NCBI GenBank assembly: GCA_910579545.1
Contig: CAJTVI010000071.1
Coordinates: 1-12,147, forward strand
Reading direction: 5' to 3'
DNA from: an uncultured Oscillospiraceae bacterium
GTDB taxonomy: Bacteria; Bacillota; Clostridia; Oscillospirales; Ruminococcaceae
Length of the DNA stretch: 12,147 bases
Within the stretch, counting starts at the first letter, position 1. The number at the start of each line of letters is the position of its first letter. Below are positions 5,440 to 12,147 of the stretch, piece after piece. A program made the position numbers and the translations under genes. The notes beneath the pieces are model-generated. The model made no database searches. It was not told the origin of the DNA and saw only the letters and a program-made list of their open reading frames with translations.

Positions 5440-7482
5440 TCAGGACAGGGTGATGTTGCCCAGCGCCTGGATCTTGATGTCGGTGTCGATCTCGTTGAAG
5501 GACAGGATGGTGACCCGCATGCTGAACTGGTCAAGCAGGCGTTTGAAGTAAAGCCGCACGATCGGGCTGGTGAGGATGATGGGTGTTTGCACCAGGTCGC
5601 GGATCTTATCCACCTCGCGGCTGGTGGAGGTGATGATCTCCTGGATCTCCTTGGGCTCCAGCGCAAGGTAGGAGCCGTTTTCGACCTTTTTGACCGACGC
5701 CATGATCTTGTTTTCGATGTTGGCGTCCAGGCTGATGACCTTCATCTGGCCGGAATCCGCAAACCGGTGGGTGATGGTGCGCTTGAGCGCCTGCCGCACA
5801 TGCTCGGTGAGCATATCCATGTCCTTGACCACCGCGCCGTAGTCGGCCAGGGTGTCCAGGATGGTCTCCATATCCCGGATGGGCACCCCCTCCCGCAGCA
5901 GGCTGCACAGCACCTTTTGCAGGGTGCCCACCGTGACGATGGCGGGGATGGTGTCGTTGACGATGGCCTCGCTGGTCTTGCGCAGGTTGGCCAGCATGTT
6001 GTTGACCTCCTGCCGGCTGAGCAGCTCGTGGGCGTGGGCCTTGATGACCTCGGACAGGTGGGTGATCATGACCGAGGAGGCGTCGATGAGGGTATACCCG
6101 GCCAGCTCGGCCTTCATCCGCTTGTCCTCGCTGATCCAGCGGGCCGGGATGCCAAAGGCGGGGTCGATGGTGTCGATGCCGTCCACCGTGTTGTCGCCGC
6201 CGTCCGGGATCAGGCCGAGGTAGTGGTCCACCAGCACCTCGCCCATCGCCACCTGCTCGCCCTTGATGTTGATCACGTACTGGTTGGGGTTGAGCAGGCC
6301 GCTGTCCTTCACGCGCACCGAGGGGAAGACAAGGCCCATCTCGGTGGCGAACTGCTTGCGGAACATGACCACACGATCCATAAAGGTGCCGCCGGTGCTC
6401 TCGTCGATCAGGGGGATCAGGCTGTAGCCGAACTCCATCGAGATGGGGTCCACCTTGAGCAGGCCGTAGACGTTGTCGATGTTGCGGTAGTAGCTGGTCT
6501 CGCTGGTGACCTCCTCGGTCACGGCGGGGCCCTCCTCGGTGACCGGCTTTGGGGCGGTGCGCAGAAGGAAGACCCCCAGCGCGATGAGCAGGGCGGACAT
6601 GACCGTGACCTGCACCTTGGGGAAGCCGATGAAGATGGTCATGAACATGGCAAGGCCGGCCATGATGAGCACCATCGGCTGGGACAAAAACTGGGTGGAA
6701 ACGTCCTCGTTGAGGTTGTTCTCGGAGGCCGAACGGGTCACGATCATACCGGTGGCCACCGAGATGAGCAGGGCGGGCACCTGGCTCATGAGGCCGTCGC
6801 CCACCGTGGCCACCGAGTAGATGTTCATCACGGTGGTGAAATCGCCCACGCCGGTGATGAAGCCGATGATGACCCCGCCGATCAGGTTGATGAAGGTGGC
6901 CACCAGCGACATGATCGCGTCGCCCTTGACGAACTTGGTAGCGCCGTCCATCGAGCCGAAAAAGTCGGCCTCGCGCTGGATCTTGGAGCGGCGGTCGCGG
7001 GCGGTCTGCTCGTCGATCAGGCCGCTCGAGAGGTCGGCGTCGATGGCCATCTGCTTGCCGGGCATGGCGTCGAGGGTGAACCGGGCGCTGACCTCGGCCA
7101 CGCGCTCGGAGCCCTTGGTGATGACCAGAAACTGCACCAACACGATGATGAGGAAGATGATCAGGCCCACCACCACGTTGCCCTGGATCACGAACTCGCC
7201 AAAGGTCTTGATGACCTCGCCGGCATAGCCGCCGTTGAGCAGGATCTGGCGGGTGGAGGAGATGTTGAGGGCCAGGCGGAAGAGGGTGGTAAGGAGCAAA
7301 AGCGAGGGGAAGATCGAGAACTCCAGCGCCTCCCGGATATACATGGTCGTCAGCAGGATGACGAAGGAGAGGGTGAGGTTGGTGATGAACATGAAATCGA
7401 GGATCGGGGTGGGCAGCGGCACGATCACCAGAAAGATGATGCCCACCACCATGGCCGAGATCACGTTGTTAAATAACTTCAA
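5440..7482 (-). CDS. flhA: Flagellar type III export gate protein FlhA
   Basis: The large integral-membrane protein of the flagellar export gate; its cytoplasmic ring docks chaperone-substrate complexes. It has 680 residues, the usual family length. The N-terminal half (to about residue 330) holds the membrane segments, the FPSLLLLTTLFRLALNISSTR stretch (58-78) and the FHIPEP signature RFTLDAMPGKQMAIDADL (134-151). The C-terminal cytoplasmic domain follows a Glu/Pro/Thr-rich linker (around 310-330). The start is TTG at 7482-7480, overlapping the flhB stop as TTGA; AAAAAGGAATTG upstream is the likely ribosome site though rather distant. The stop is TGA at 5442-5440. It is well conserved, with no sign of decay. 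Confidence 0.98.
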   Translation of the reverse strand: MKLFNNVISAMVVGIIFLVIVPLPTPILDFMFITNLTLSFVILLTTMYIREALEFSIFPSLLLLTTLFRLALNISSTRQILLNGGYAGEVIKTFGEFVIQGNVVVGLIIFLIIVLVQFLVITKGSERVAEVSARFTLDAMPGKQMAIDADLSSGLIDEQTARDRRSKIQREADFFGSMDGATKFVKGDAIMSLVATFINLIGGVIIGFITGVGDFTTVMNIYSVATVGDGLMSQVPALLISVATGMIVTRSASENNLNEDVSTQFLSQPMVLIMAGLAMFMTIFIGFPKVQVTVMSALLIALGVFLLRTAPKPVTEEGPAVTEEVTSETSYYRNIDNVYGLLKVDPISMEFGYSLIPLIDESTGGTFMDRVVMFRKQFATEMGLVFPSVRVKDSGLLNPNQYVINIKGEQVAMGEVLVDHYLGLIPDGGDNTVDGIDTIDPAFGIPARWISEDKRMKAELAGYTLIDASSVMITHLSEVIKAHAHELLSRQEVNNMLANLRKTSEAIVNDTIPAIVTVGTLQKVLCSLLREGVPIRDMETILDTLADYGAVVKDMDMLTEHVRQALKRTITHRFADSGQMKVISLDANIENKIMASVKKVENGSYLALEPKEIQEIITSTSREVDKIRDLVQTPIILTSPIVRLYFKRLLDQFSMRVTILSFNEIDTDIKIQALGNITLS

Positions 7483-8552
7483 TTCAGTTCAATTCCTTTT
7501 TTCTTGAGGTTATAGACGAACGCCAGTACCTCGGCCACAGGCTGATAGAACCGGTCTGGGATCTCCTGGCCCAGCTCGACCGCCTCGTAGAGGCCGCGGG
7601 CCAGGGGTCGGTTTTCGGTGATCACGATGTCGTGCTGCTGGGCCACCGCCACGATGCGCAGGGCCAAGCTGTCCTGCCCTTTGGCGATCACCACCGGCGC
7701 GCGGTTGTGCTTTGCGTCGTACTTGAGCGCCACCGCGTAATGGGTGGGGTTACGGATGACCACGTCGGCGCTGGGCAGGTTCTGCATCATGCGGCGGCGG
7801 GCCATCATGTTCTGCTTTTCGCGGATCTTGCCCTTGACCTGCGGGTCGCCCTCGGTCTGCTTGTACTCTTCCTTGATTTCCTGCTTGCTCATGCGCAGGT
7901 TTTTCTCGTACTCGTACCATTGATACAGATAGTCGGCGGCGGCCACAAAGGCCATGATGATCGCAACGTTTTTAACGATATCCATGATCGCCGAACCGGT
8001 GGCGGTCATGGCCTGGGGGATGGTCATATCCATCACCCGGGGGATGATGGGCAGCAGCTCCTTGATGCTGCCCCAGATCACAACGCCCAGGATGACGATC
8101 TTGAGGATGGATTTGAGGAGTTCAACGACCCCCCGTAAGGAAAACAGCCGCTTGAAGCCCTGGATGGGGTCGATGCGGTTGAACTTTGGCTTGAGGGATT
8201 GGAAGGAGACAAGGCCCCGGGTCTGGGCGATGGTGCAGAGGATCGAAACCAGGTTGCCGATGAGCAGCACCGGCAGGATGGTGATGGCAAAGCAGACCGC
8301 CACCTGGATAAAGAAATTGCGGACGTCTGCCGTGGAGACAAACTCCTGGCTGCCGGCCAGGCCAAAGAAATCGCTGATGCTCTGCTGGATGCGGGAGAGG
8401 ATCCAGGGCCCCAGCAGCTGGAGGCTGTAGACCACCGCCACCAGCGAGAGCACGGTGCCGACCTCGCGGCTTTGGAATACGTTGCCCTTTTTGCGTTCGT
8501 CCTGTTTTCGTTTCGGGGTTGCTTTTTCGGTTTTTTCGCCCGCCAAGCTCAT
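7479..8552 (-). CDS. flhB: Flagellar export switch protein FlhB
   Basis: FlhB switches export from rod/hook to filament substrates after self-cleavage. The 357 residues start with the typical EKTEKATPKRKQDERKKGN, continue with four hydrophobic segments (starting near 32, 85, 143 and 190), and end with a cytoplasmic domain carrying the autocleavage motif Asn268-Pro269-Thr270-His271 (NPTHYAVAL). That the motif is intact predicts a functional switch. The start ATG at 8552 is preceded only by a G-run (CGGGGGG), a poor Shine-Dalgarno, and by a 181-nt structured spacer after fliR. It overlaps flhA by 4 nt. Confidence 0.97.
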   Translation of the reverse strand: MSLAGEKTEKATPKRKQDERKKGNVFQSREVGTVLSLVAVVYSLQLLGPWILSRIQQSISDFFGLAGSQEFVSTADVRNFFIQVAVCFAITILPVLLIGNLVSILCTIAQTRGLVSFQSLKPKFNRIDPIQGFKRLFSLRGVVELLKSILKIVILGVVIWGSIKELLPIIPRVMDMTIPQAMTATGSAIMDIVKNVAIIMAFVAAADYLYQWYEYEKNLRMSKQEIKEEYKQTEGDPQVKGKIREKQNMMARRRMMQNLPSADVVIRNPTHYAVALKYDAKHNRAPVVIAKGQDSLALRIVAVAQQHDIVITENRPLARGLYEAVELGQEIPDRFYQPVAEVLAFVYNLKKKGIELN

Positions 8553-8733
8553 CCCCCCGTTTCGCGGTCAGGGCTTTGCCAGGCCATCCGGTTTTGGGCT
8601 TTTGCCCAAGCGCCGCCCGTGCTTGGCCTGGCAGGACCATACGGCGCTTATGGTTTGCCGGCCGGGGCGCAAAAGCTCTGCGCCGCGGGGCCGGGGCGCG
8701 CGGCCTGCCGGGCGGGGGTTTATCCGCCCGGGG
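8553..8733 (-). promoter_or_regulatory. Structured 181-nt fliR-flhB spacer
   Basis: This is the longest gap in the operon and is packed with inverted repeats. Two bases after the fliR stop lies an 8-bp stem (CCGGGCGG 8708-8715 with CCGCCCGG 8724-8731). Next come a 6-bp stem (GGCGCA 8666-8671 with TGCGCC 8679-8684) and a long 10-bp stem (TGCCAGGCCA 8577-8586 with TGGCCTGGCA 8624-8633), which encloses TTGGGC 8594-8599 pairing with GCCCAA 8604-8609. No T-run follows any of them, so none is a plain terminator. It may tune flhB expression or stabilise the mRNA after processing; this is inference. I see no convincing gene in it. Confidence 0.5.
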
Positions 8734-9510
8734 CTAAGCCGGCGCCATCAGCAGCAGGAGGTCCTGCATGCGGGTAAAGGTGATCTCGAGGTAGCGGTTT
8801 AAAAAGCTGGAAACCGCCGGTACAAAAAAGAAGAGCAGCGCAACGCCCAAAAGCACCTTGAGCTGGATATTGACCACAAAGACGTTGATCTGCGGGATAA
8901 ACTTCATTAGGATGCCCACCGAAAACTCCAGCACCAGCTCCATGGCGATAAAGGGCAGCGCCAGCTGGTAGGCAAGCTGGAAGGCGTAGCCGAACACCTC
9001 CAGCATAAAGCGGGGCAGCTGCTCGGCCACAAGGCCCTGGCCGGCCGGGATGAGGGTAAAGGAGGTGCTGAACAGCCGGATCAAAATCAGGTGGCTGTTT
9101 GTGGAAAACAGGTAGATGATAAAGCTGAGGTTTAAAAAGGTGCTGGAGACCGACATCTGGATGTTGGTGCCGGGGTCCATCGCCTTGGCCATGGACAAGC
9201 CAAAGGCCATATCCATCTGGTCCCCGGTAAAGATGAGCATATAGTAAAAAACCTGGAAGACGTACCCGCAGGCAAGGCCCACCACCAGCTCGTGCGCCAT
9301 GCCCGCCACCAGCTCCAGGGTGGTGATGCGGGCCAGATGGCCGGCCGGCAGCCCGGGGGCCACCAGCAGGGTGAGCGCCCCGATGAGCCCCATGCGGGCC
9401 ATGGCGGGGAAGTTGCGGCGGGCAAAAAGCGGGTTGAAGGCGATCATCCCGGTAAAGCGGACAAAGACCAGGATGAGCGCCGGCATCTGGCTGTAAAGCG
9501 TATCGTACAT
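8734..9510 (-). CDS. fliR: Flagellar export gate protein FliR
   Basis: A membrane component that assembles with FliP and FliQ into the export gate core. The 258-residue product is the usual length, with about six hydrophobic segments and the family stretches FVRFTGMIAFNPLF (16-29), GDQMDMAFGLSMA, ALPFIAMELVLEFSVGILMKFIPQINVFVVNIQLK and the C-terminal FFFVPAVSSFLN. The ATG at 9510 lies 12 nt after the fliQ stop, and no Shine-Dalgarno can be seen in CCCGCTTGCGCC, so translation probably depends on re-initiation after fliQ. The stop is TAG, followed at once by a stem-loop. Confidence 0.97.
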   Translation of the reverse strand: MYDTLYSQMPALILVFVRFTGMIAFNPLFARRNFPAMARMGLIGALTLLVAPGLPAGHLARITTLELVAGMAHELVVGLACGYVFQVFYYMLIFTGDQMDMAFGLSMAKAMDPGTNIQMSVSSTFLNLSFIIYLFSTNSHLILIRLFSTSFTLIPAGQGLVAEQLPRFMLEVFGYAFQLAYQLALPFIAMELVLEFSVGILMKFIPQINVFVVNIQLKVLLGVALLFFFVPAVSSFLNRYLEITFTRMQDLLLLMAPA

Positions 9511-9522
9511 GGCGCAAGCGGG

Positions 9523-9786
9523 CTAAAGGCCCGCGATGGTGGTAAACAGCCCGCTGACAAAATCGTTCATGGTGGTCATCATCCAGGAGCCCATGGCCAG
9601 CAGCAAAAGGGCGATGGCCAGCACCTTGGGCACAAAGGTGAGGGTCTGCTCGTGGATCTGGGTGGCCGCCTGGAAGATGGCCACCACCAGCCCAATGGCG
9701 ATGCTGACCAGCAGCAAGGGCGCCGTGAGCTTGAGCGCCACCAGCAGCGCGCTTTGAAAAAGCTGCATCACCTGTCCCTGTGTCAT
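9523..9786 (-). CDS. fliQ: Flagellar export gate protein FliQ
   Basis: A small two-helix membrane subunit of the export gate. The 87 residues match the family length and pattern: an N-terminal MTQGQVMQLFQSAL helix, a first membrane segment with LLLVSIAIGLVVAIFQAATQI, the conserved EQTLTFVPK turn, and a second membrane segment. The start ATG at 9786 follows AGGAAAGGAAA, one of the better ribosome sites here. Unlike its tightly packed neighbours it is separated from fliP by 150 nt. Confidence 0.97.
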   Translation of the reverse strand: MTQGQVMQLFQSALLVALKLTAPLLLVSIAIGLVVAIFQAATQIHEQTLTFVPKVLAIALLLLAMGSWMMTTMNDFVSGLFTTIAGL

Positions 9787-9936
9787 GCGGTGTGTTTCCT
9801 TTCCTGTGTTGGCCCCCTGCTGCGTCGGCCGGGCCGGCGCGGGGGAGGCCCCTGCTTACGCGTCATGGCTGTGCCGCCCGGCCTGTGCGGCGCGCGCGGG
9901 AGGGCGGGGCGGCCCGGGGCTTTATGCCCCGCCCAT
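9787..9936 (-). promoter_or_regulatory. Structured 150-nt fliP-fliQ spacer
   Basis: Five bases past the fliP stop is a 6-bp stem, CGGGGC (9915-9920) with GCCCCG (9926-9931), whose minus-strand loop is ATAAA. GGGCGGGGC (9902-9910) can compete for the same partner, GCCCCGCCC (9926-9934), over 9 bp. Neither is followed by a T-run. The 3' part of the spacer supplies the fliQ ribosome site. A 27-codon frame rich in Arg and Pro (9866 to 9783) ends in ATGA overlapping the fliQ start; it has no clear ribosome site and is not called a gene. Confidence 0.45.
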
Positions 9937-10758
9937 TCAGCGGAAGCCGGCCACGATGCTGCTGAACAGGAGGCCCCAGCCGTCCACCAGCACAAACAGC
10001 ATGATCTTGAAGGGCAGCGAGATGGTGGCGGGCGGCAGCATGACCATGCCCATGGACATGAGCGCGCTGGAAACCACCATGTCGATGATCAAAAAGGGCA
10101 GGCAGAGGATGAACCCGGCGGTAAAGGCCCGCTTGAGCTCGCTGGTGGCAAAGGCCGGCACGATGATGGTGAGGTCCAGGGCCATCAGGTCCTCGTTGGT
10201 GGGGGTTTCCACCAGCTCCATGCCCACCCCGTCGTTGGCGATCGAGAGGAACAAATTGAGGTCCTCGGTGTAGATCTGGCGCAGCATGAACTCCTTGAGC
10301 GGCACCTTGGCCAGCTCGAAGGCCTCTTTTTGGGTGATCTCGCCCGCCCGGTAGGGCTCGTAGGCCTCCTGGCGGATCTGGCTGATGCAGGGGCGCATGA
10401 TAAAGAGGGTGAGGAAGAGCGCCAGCCCGATCAGCACCTGGGTGGGCGGCGACTGCTGGGTGCCCATGGCGTTGCGCAGAAAGGACAGGATGATGATGAT
10501 GCGCAAAAAGCTGGTGACCATGATGAGGATGGAGGGCGCCAGCGCCAGAATGGCCACCAAAAACAGCGCGTCCAGCAGGCCGAACTGGCCGGCGTCCCCC
10601 TCGTCGCCGCCAAAATCCACCGTAAAGATGGGCGCGGCCGAGGCCGAGAGGGTGAGCAGGGGGATGAGCAGCAGCACCACCAGCGCCGAGGCCGCAAAGC
10701 GCTTTGCCTGCTTTGCAAGCGCCTGCTTATTCGCTTTGCGCCGGGCCGTTTCGCTCAT
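9937..10758 (-). CDS. fliP: Flagellar export gate protein FliP
   Basis: The main pore-forming subunit of the flagellar export gate. The 273 residues begin with a basic stretch and hydrophobic core (22-39) ending in LSASA, the cleavable signal peptide typical of FliP. Next come the family block LAPSILIMVTSFLRIIIILSFLRNAMGTQQSPPTQVLIGLALFLT (about 74-118), FIMRP, the conserved EFMLRQIYTEDL, and the C-terminal LIIDMVVSSALMSMGMVMLPP followed by LPFKIMLFVLVDGW. The ATG at 10758 lies inside the end of fliO (32-nt overlap), favouring coupled translation. Its TGA stop is followed by a stem-loop and a long spacer. Confidence 0.98.
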   Translation of the reverse strand: MSETARRKANKQALAKQAKRFAASALVVLLLIPLLTLSASAAPIFTVDFGGDEGDAGQFGLLDALFLVAILALAPSILIMVTSFLRIIIILSFLRNAMGTQQSPPTQVLIGLALFLTLFIMRPCISQIRQEAYEPYRAGEITQKEAFELAKVPLKEFMLRQIYTEDLNLFLSIANDGVGMELVETPTNEDLMALDLTIIVPAFATSELKRAFTAGFILCLPFLIIDMVVSSALMSMGMVMLPPATISLPFKIMLFVLVDGWGLLFSSIVAGFR

Positions 10759-11107
10759 CGCCGGTCTCCCTTCCCTTTTTTGCGTCCAGCGCCCGCTTGA
10801 AGGCGGCCAAAAACGGGGCGCTCTCGGGGGCCTCGGCCGGCGGGGGCAGCTCGGCTTCGTCCAGCTGCTGCAAAAAGGTGATCTGGTGGGCCGTTACGCC
10901 CAGCAGCAGCACCTTGCCCGCGGCCTTTACCACCAAAAGCTGCTTTTCGCCCCCCAGGGCCACCCGGTCCAGCAGCTGCACCGTGCGCCCGGCGCCGTTG
11001 CTGGCATAGGCCCGGCCGATGGCGCGGGAGGCCCACCAGGCCAGCACCAGCAGCAGGACAAAGCCAACCAGGGTGCCCAGCACCGAGAGGACGTCCCAGG
11101 CGGTCAT
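10727..11107 (-). CDS. fliO: Flagellar biosynthesis protein FliO (FliZ of Bacillus)
   Basis: A poorly conserved membrane protein that helps FliP oligomerise during export-gate assembly. The 126 residues have one N-terminal membrane segment (about 8-26) followed by the small soluble domain typical of FliO (GRTVQLLDRVALGGEKQLLVVKA, then VLLLGVTAHQITFLQQL), and a charged Pro/Ala-rich tail. The call rests on this pattern plus its position between cheY and fliP. It overlaps cheY by ATGA and fliP by 32 nt. Confidence 0.92.
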   Translation of the reverse strand: MTAWDVLSVLGTLVGFVLLLVLAWWASRAIGRAYASNGAGRTVQLLDRVALGGEKQLLVVKAAGKVLLLGVTAHQITFLQQLDEAELPPPAEAPESAPFLAAFKRALDAKKGRETGDERNGPAQSE

Positions 11108-11466
11108 CCCAGGATGGTGGAAACGGTCTTGAGCAGGCGGTCCGGCTTAAAGGGCTTGACGATAAAGTCCAGCGCGCCCAGCTGGATGGCCTCGACCACC
11201 ATGGCCTCCTGGCCCATGGCCGAGCACATGACCACCTTGGCGTTGGGGTCCTGCTCCTTGATGGCCTTGAGGGCCTGCAGGCCGTCCATCTCGGGCATGG
11301 TGATATCCATGACCACCAGGTCCGGGTGCTCCTTGCCGAACTGCTCCACCGCCTGCGCGCCGTTGCCGGCCTCCACAAGGTTGGTATACCCGGCCTTCTT
11401 GAGGGTATTCTGCACCGTTGTGCGCATGAAGACCGCGTCGTCCACTACCAAAATCTTCTTGTCCAT
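11104..11466 (-). CDS. cheY: Chemotaxis response regulator CheY
   Basis: A single-domain receiver that carries the phosphoryl signal from CheA to the flagellar switch. All key residues are present in the 120-residue protein: Asp9-Asp10 for Mg2+, phospho-acceptor Asp54 (VMDITMPEMDG), Ser82 as switch residue and Lys104 (VKPF). There is no output domain. The start ATG at 11466 has a strong ribosome site, AAGGAGAAA, about 8 bases upstream, in a 105-nt gap after fliY; no promoter is obvious there. The stop overlaps the fliO start as ATGA. Placement right after fliY matches Bacillus and many clostridia. Confidence 0.97.
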   Translation of the reverse strand: MDKKILVVDDAVFMRTTVQNTLKKAGYTNLVEAGNGAQAVEQFGKEHPDLVVMDITMPEMDGLQALKAIKEQDPNAKVVMCSAMGQEAMVVEAIQLGALDFIVKPFKPDRLLKTVSTILG

Positions 11467-11571
11467 GAATCCGTTTCTCCTTTATTGGTTGATAAGGGGT
11501 TCGGGCTTGCCGGCGGCCCGGGCCCGGATGCGGGGAAAGCGTTCAGGCTGCCGGCTCTATCTTTGCAGAGG

Positions 11572-12147
11572 TTACAGGTTCTCCTCCTTGAGGCTTTCCA
11601 TCAGTTCCTTGGCGCCAACGATCTCGGTGATGCGCACCCCAAAGTTGTCGTCGATCACCACCACGTCCCCGTGGGCCAGCAGCCGGCCGTTGACCATGAT
11701 GTCCACCGGCGCGCCGGCCTGCTTGTTGAGCTCGATCACGGTACCCTGCCCAAACTCGACAATGTCCTTGATCTTGCGCTTGGCCTTGCCGATCTCGACC
11801 GAGACGTCCAGGTTGACCCCGAGCAGCAGGTCCATATTGCCGCCGGACGCGCCCGGCACCACCTGGGGGGCAAAGCTGGGGAACTGGGTGTTTTTGACAT
11901 TGACCGGCGCGGCCGGCTTGGCGGGTGCCGCGGCCGGGGCGGGCTGCTGGGGCGCGGGGGCCATGTAGGGGTTATAGGGCGGCATGTACCAGCCCTGGGG
12001 CGGCATCTGGGCGGGGTCGTACATGGGCATGCCCGCCATGCCGGGATACTGCCCGGCCATGCCCGGGTACTGGGCCGGCATGCCGGGGGCCGCTGCCGCG
12101 GCGGGGGCGCCCTGTGCGGGGGCCGGGGCCGCCGGGGCCGGTGTGGG
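11572..12147 (-). CDS. fliY: Flagellar motor switch protein FliY/FliN, C-terminal part (5' end outside window)
   Basis: A C-ring switch protein; the visible 191 residues are the C-terminal portion only. A FliN-type SpoA domain fills the end (LLLGVNLDVSVEIGKAKRKI, VIELNKQAGAPVDIMVNGRLLAHGDVVVIDDNFGVRITEIV). Before it is a long low-complexity Pro/Ala/Met/Tyr linker with two QYPGMAG repeats. The frame is open through the right edge with no stop, so the ATG at 12081 is probably internal. Such a linker is expected between the CheC-like phosphatase domain and the FliN domain of FliY, and the fliY-cheY-fliO order supports FliY; a short FliN with a long N-terminal linker cannot be excluded. A 105-nt gap separates it from cheY. 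Confidence 0.9.
   Translation of the reverse strand, partial: PTPAPAAPAPAQGAPAAAAAPGMPAQYPGMAGQYPGMAGMPMYDPAQMPPQGWYMPPYNPYMAPAPQQPAPAAAPAKPAAPVNVKNTQFPSFAPQVVPGASGGNMDLLLGVNLDVSVEIGKAKRKIKDIVEFGQGTVIELNKQAGAPVDIMVNGRLLAHGDVVVIDDNFGVRITEIVGAKELMESLKEENL

Noticed and set aside
5419..5440. Weak stem between flhA and fliA (minus-strand CCCC-ATAAAAA-GGGG)
   Set aside because: Only 4 bp, and no T-run follows; too weak to call a terminator or attenuator.
3823..7476. A 1217-codon open frame on the plus strand, antisense to flgF-like, fliA and flhA
   Set aside because: It lies opposite three clearly conserved genes; its His/Asp/Gly/Val-rich product has no recognisable domain and is the expected by-product of GC-rich codon bias on the other strand.
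9292..11968. Two further long plus-strand frames (502 and 527 codons) across fliR-fliP and fliP-fliY
   Set aside because: They are antisense to conserved export-gate, cheY and fliY genes, with low-complexity products; composition shadows.

Overview
The window comes from a GC-rich, motile bacterium, most likely a Gram-positive member of the Clostridia (Bacillota; an Oscillospiraceae-like genome is my best guess). The reasons are the Bacillus/Clostridium-type order fliY-cheY-fliO-fliP-fliQ-fliR-flhB-flhA, a FliA/SigD sigma factor next to flgF/flgG-type rod genes, and the CheC-CheD pair, which enteric bacteria lack. The family assignment rests on gene order and composition only.

Layout. Positions 2-628 (+) hold the 3' part of cheB, cut by the left edge. 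A 277-base gap (629-905) holds G/C-rich hairpin repeats, then an AT-rich promoter region with three GGATGGnGAAA boxes. Positions 906-1646 (+) encode an unrecognised secreted protein: signal peptide, ten PE[AET]PAA units, three copies of an F-N-x-G-x-F-W motif, and a C-terminal C2H2 zinc-finger-like segment. Two back-to-back intrinsic terminators (1670-1709 on +, 1722-1756 on -) close this gene and the facing operon. A three-unit array of about 40-base palindromic repeats (1761-1869) lies between cheD and its terminator.

From 12147 down to 1883 everything is one minus-strand run: fliY (5' end outside the window), cheY, fliO, fliP, fliQ, fliR, flhB, flhA, a fliA/sigD-type sigma factor, flgF-like, flgG, cheC, cheD. 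Four junctions overlap (cheY/fliO ATGA, fliO/fliP 32 nt, flhB/flhA TTGA, cheC/cheD GTGA), consistent with one polycistronic transcript. The exceptions are two long, structured GC-rich spacers, fliP-fliQ (150 nt) and fliR-flhB (181 nt), each with a stem-loop right after the upstream stop codon.

How the genes work together: FliP/FliQ/FliR/FlhB/FlhA with FliO form the flagellar type III export gate. FliY is a switch (C-ring) protein that receives CheY-P. The sigma factor turns on late flagellar genes. FlgF/FlgG build the rod. CheC, CheD and CheB adjust CheY-P and receptor modification. flhF and flhG, often found between flhA and the sigma gene in Bacillota, are absent here. The least explained parts are the secreted protein at 906-1646 and the repeats around it, including a 48-nt element present in inverted orientation on both sides (46/48 identical).
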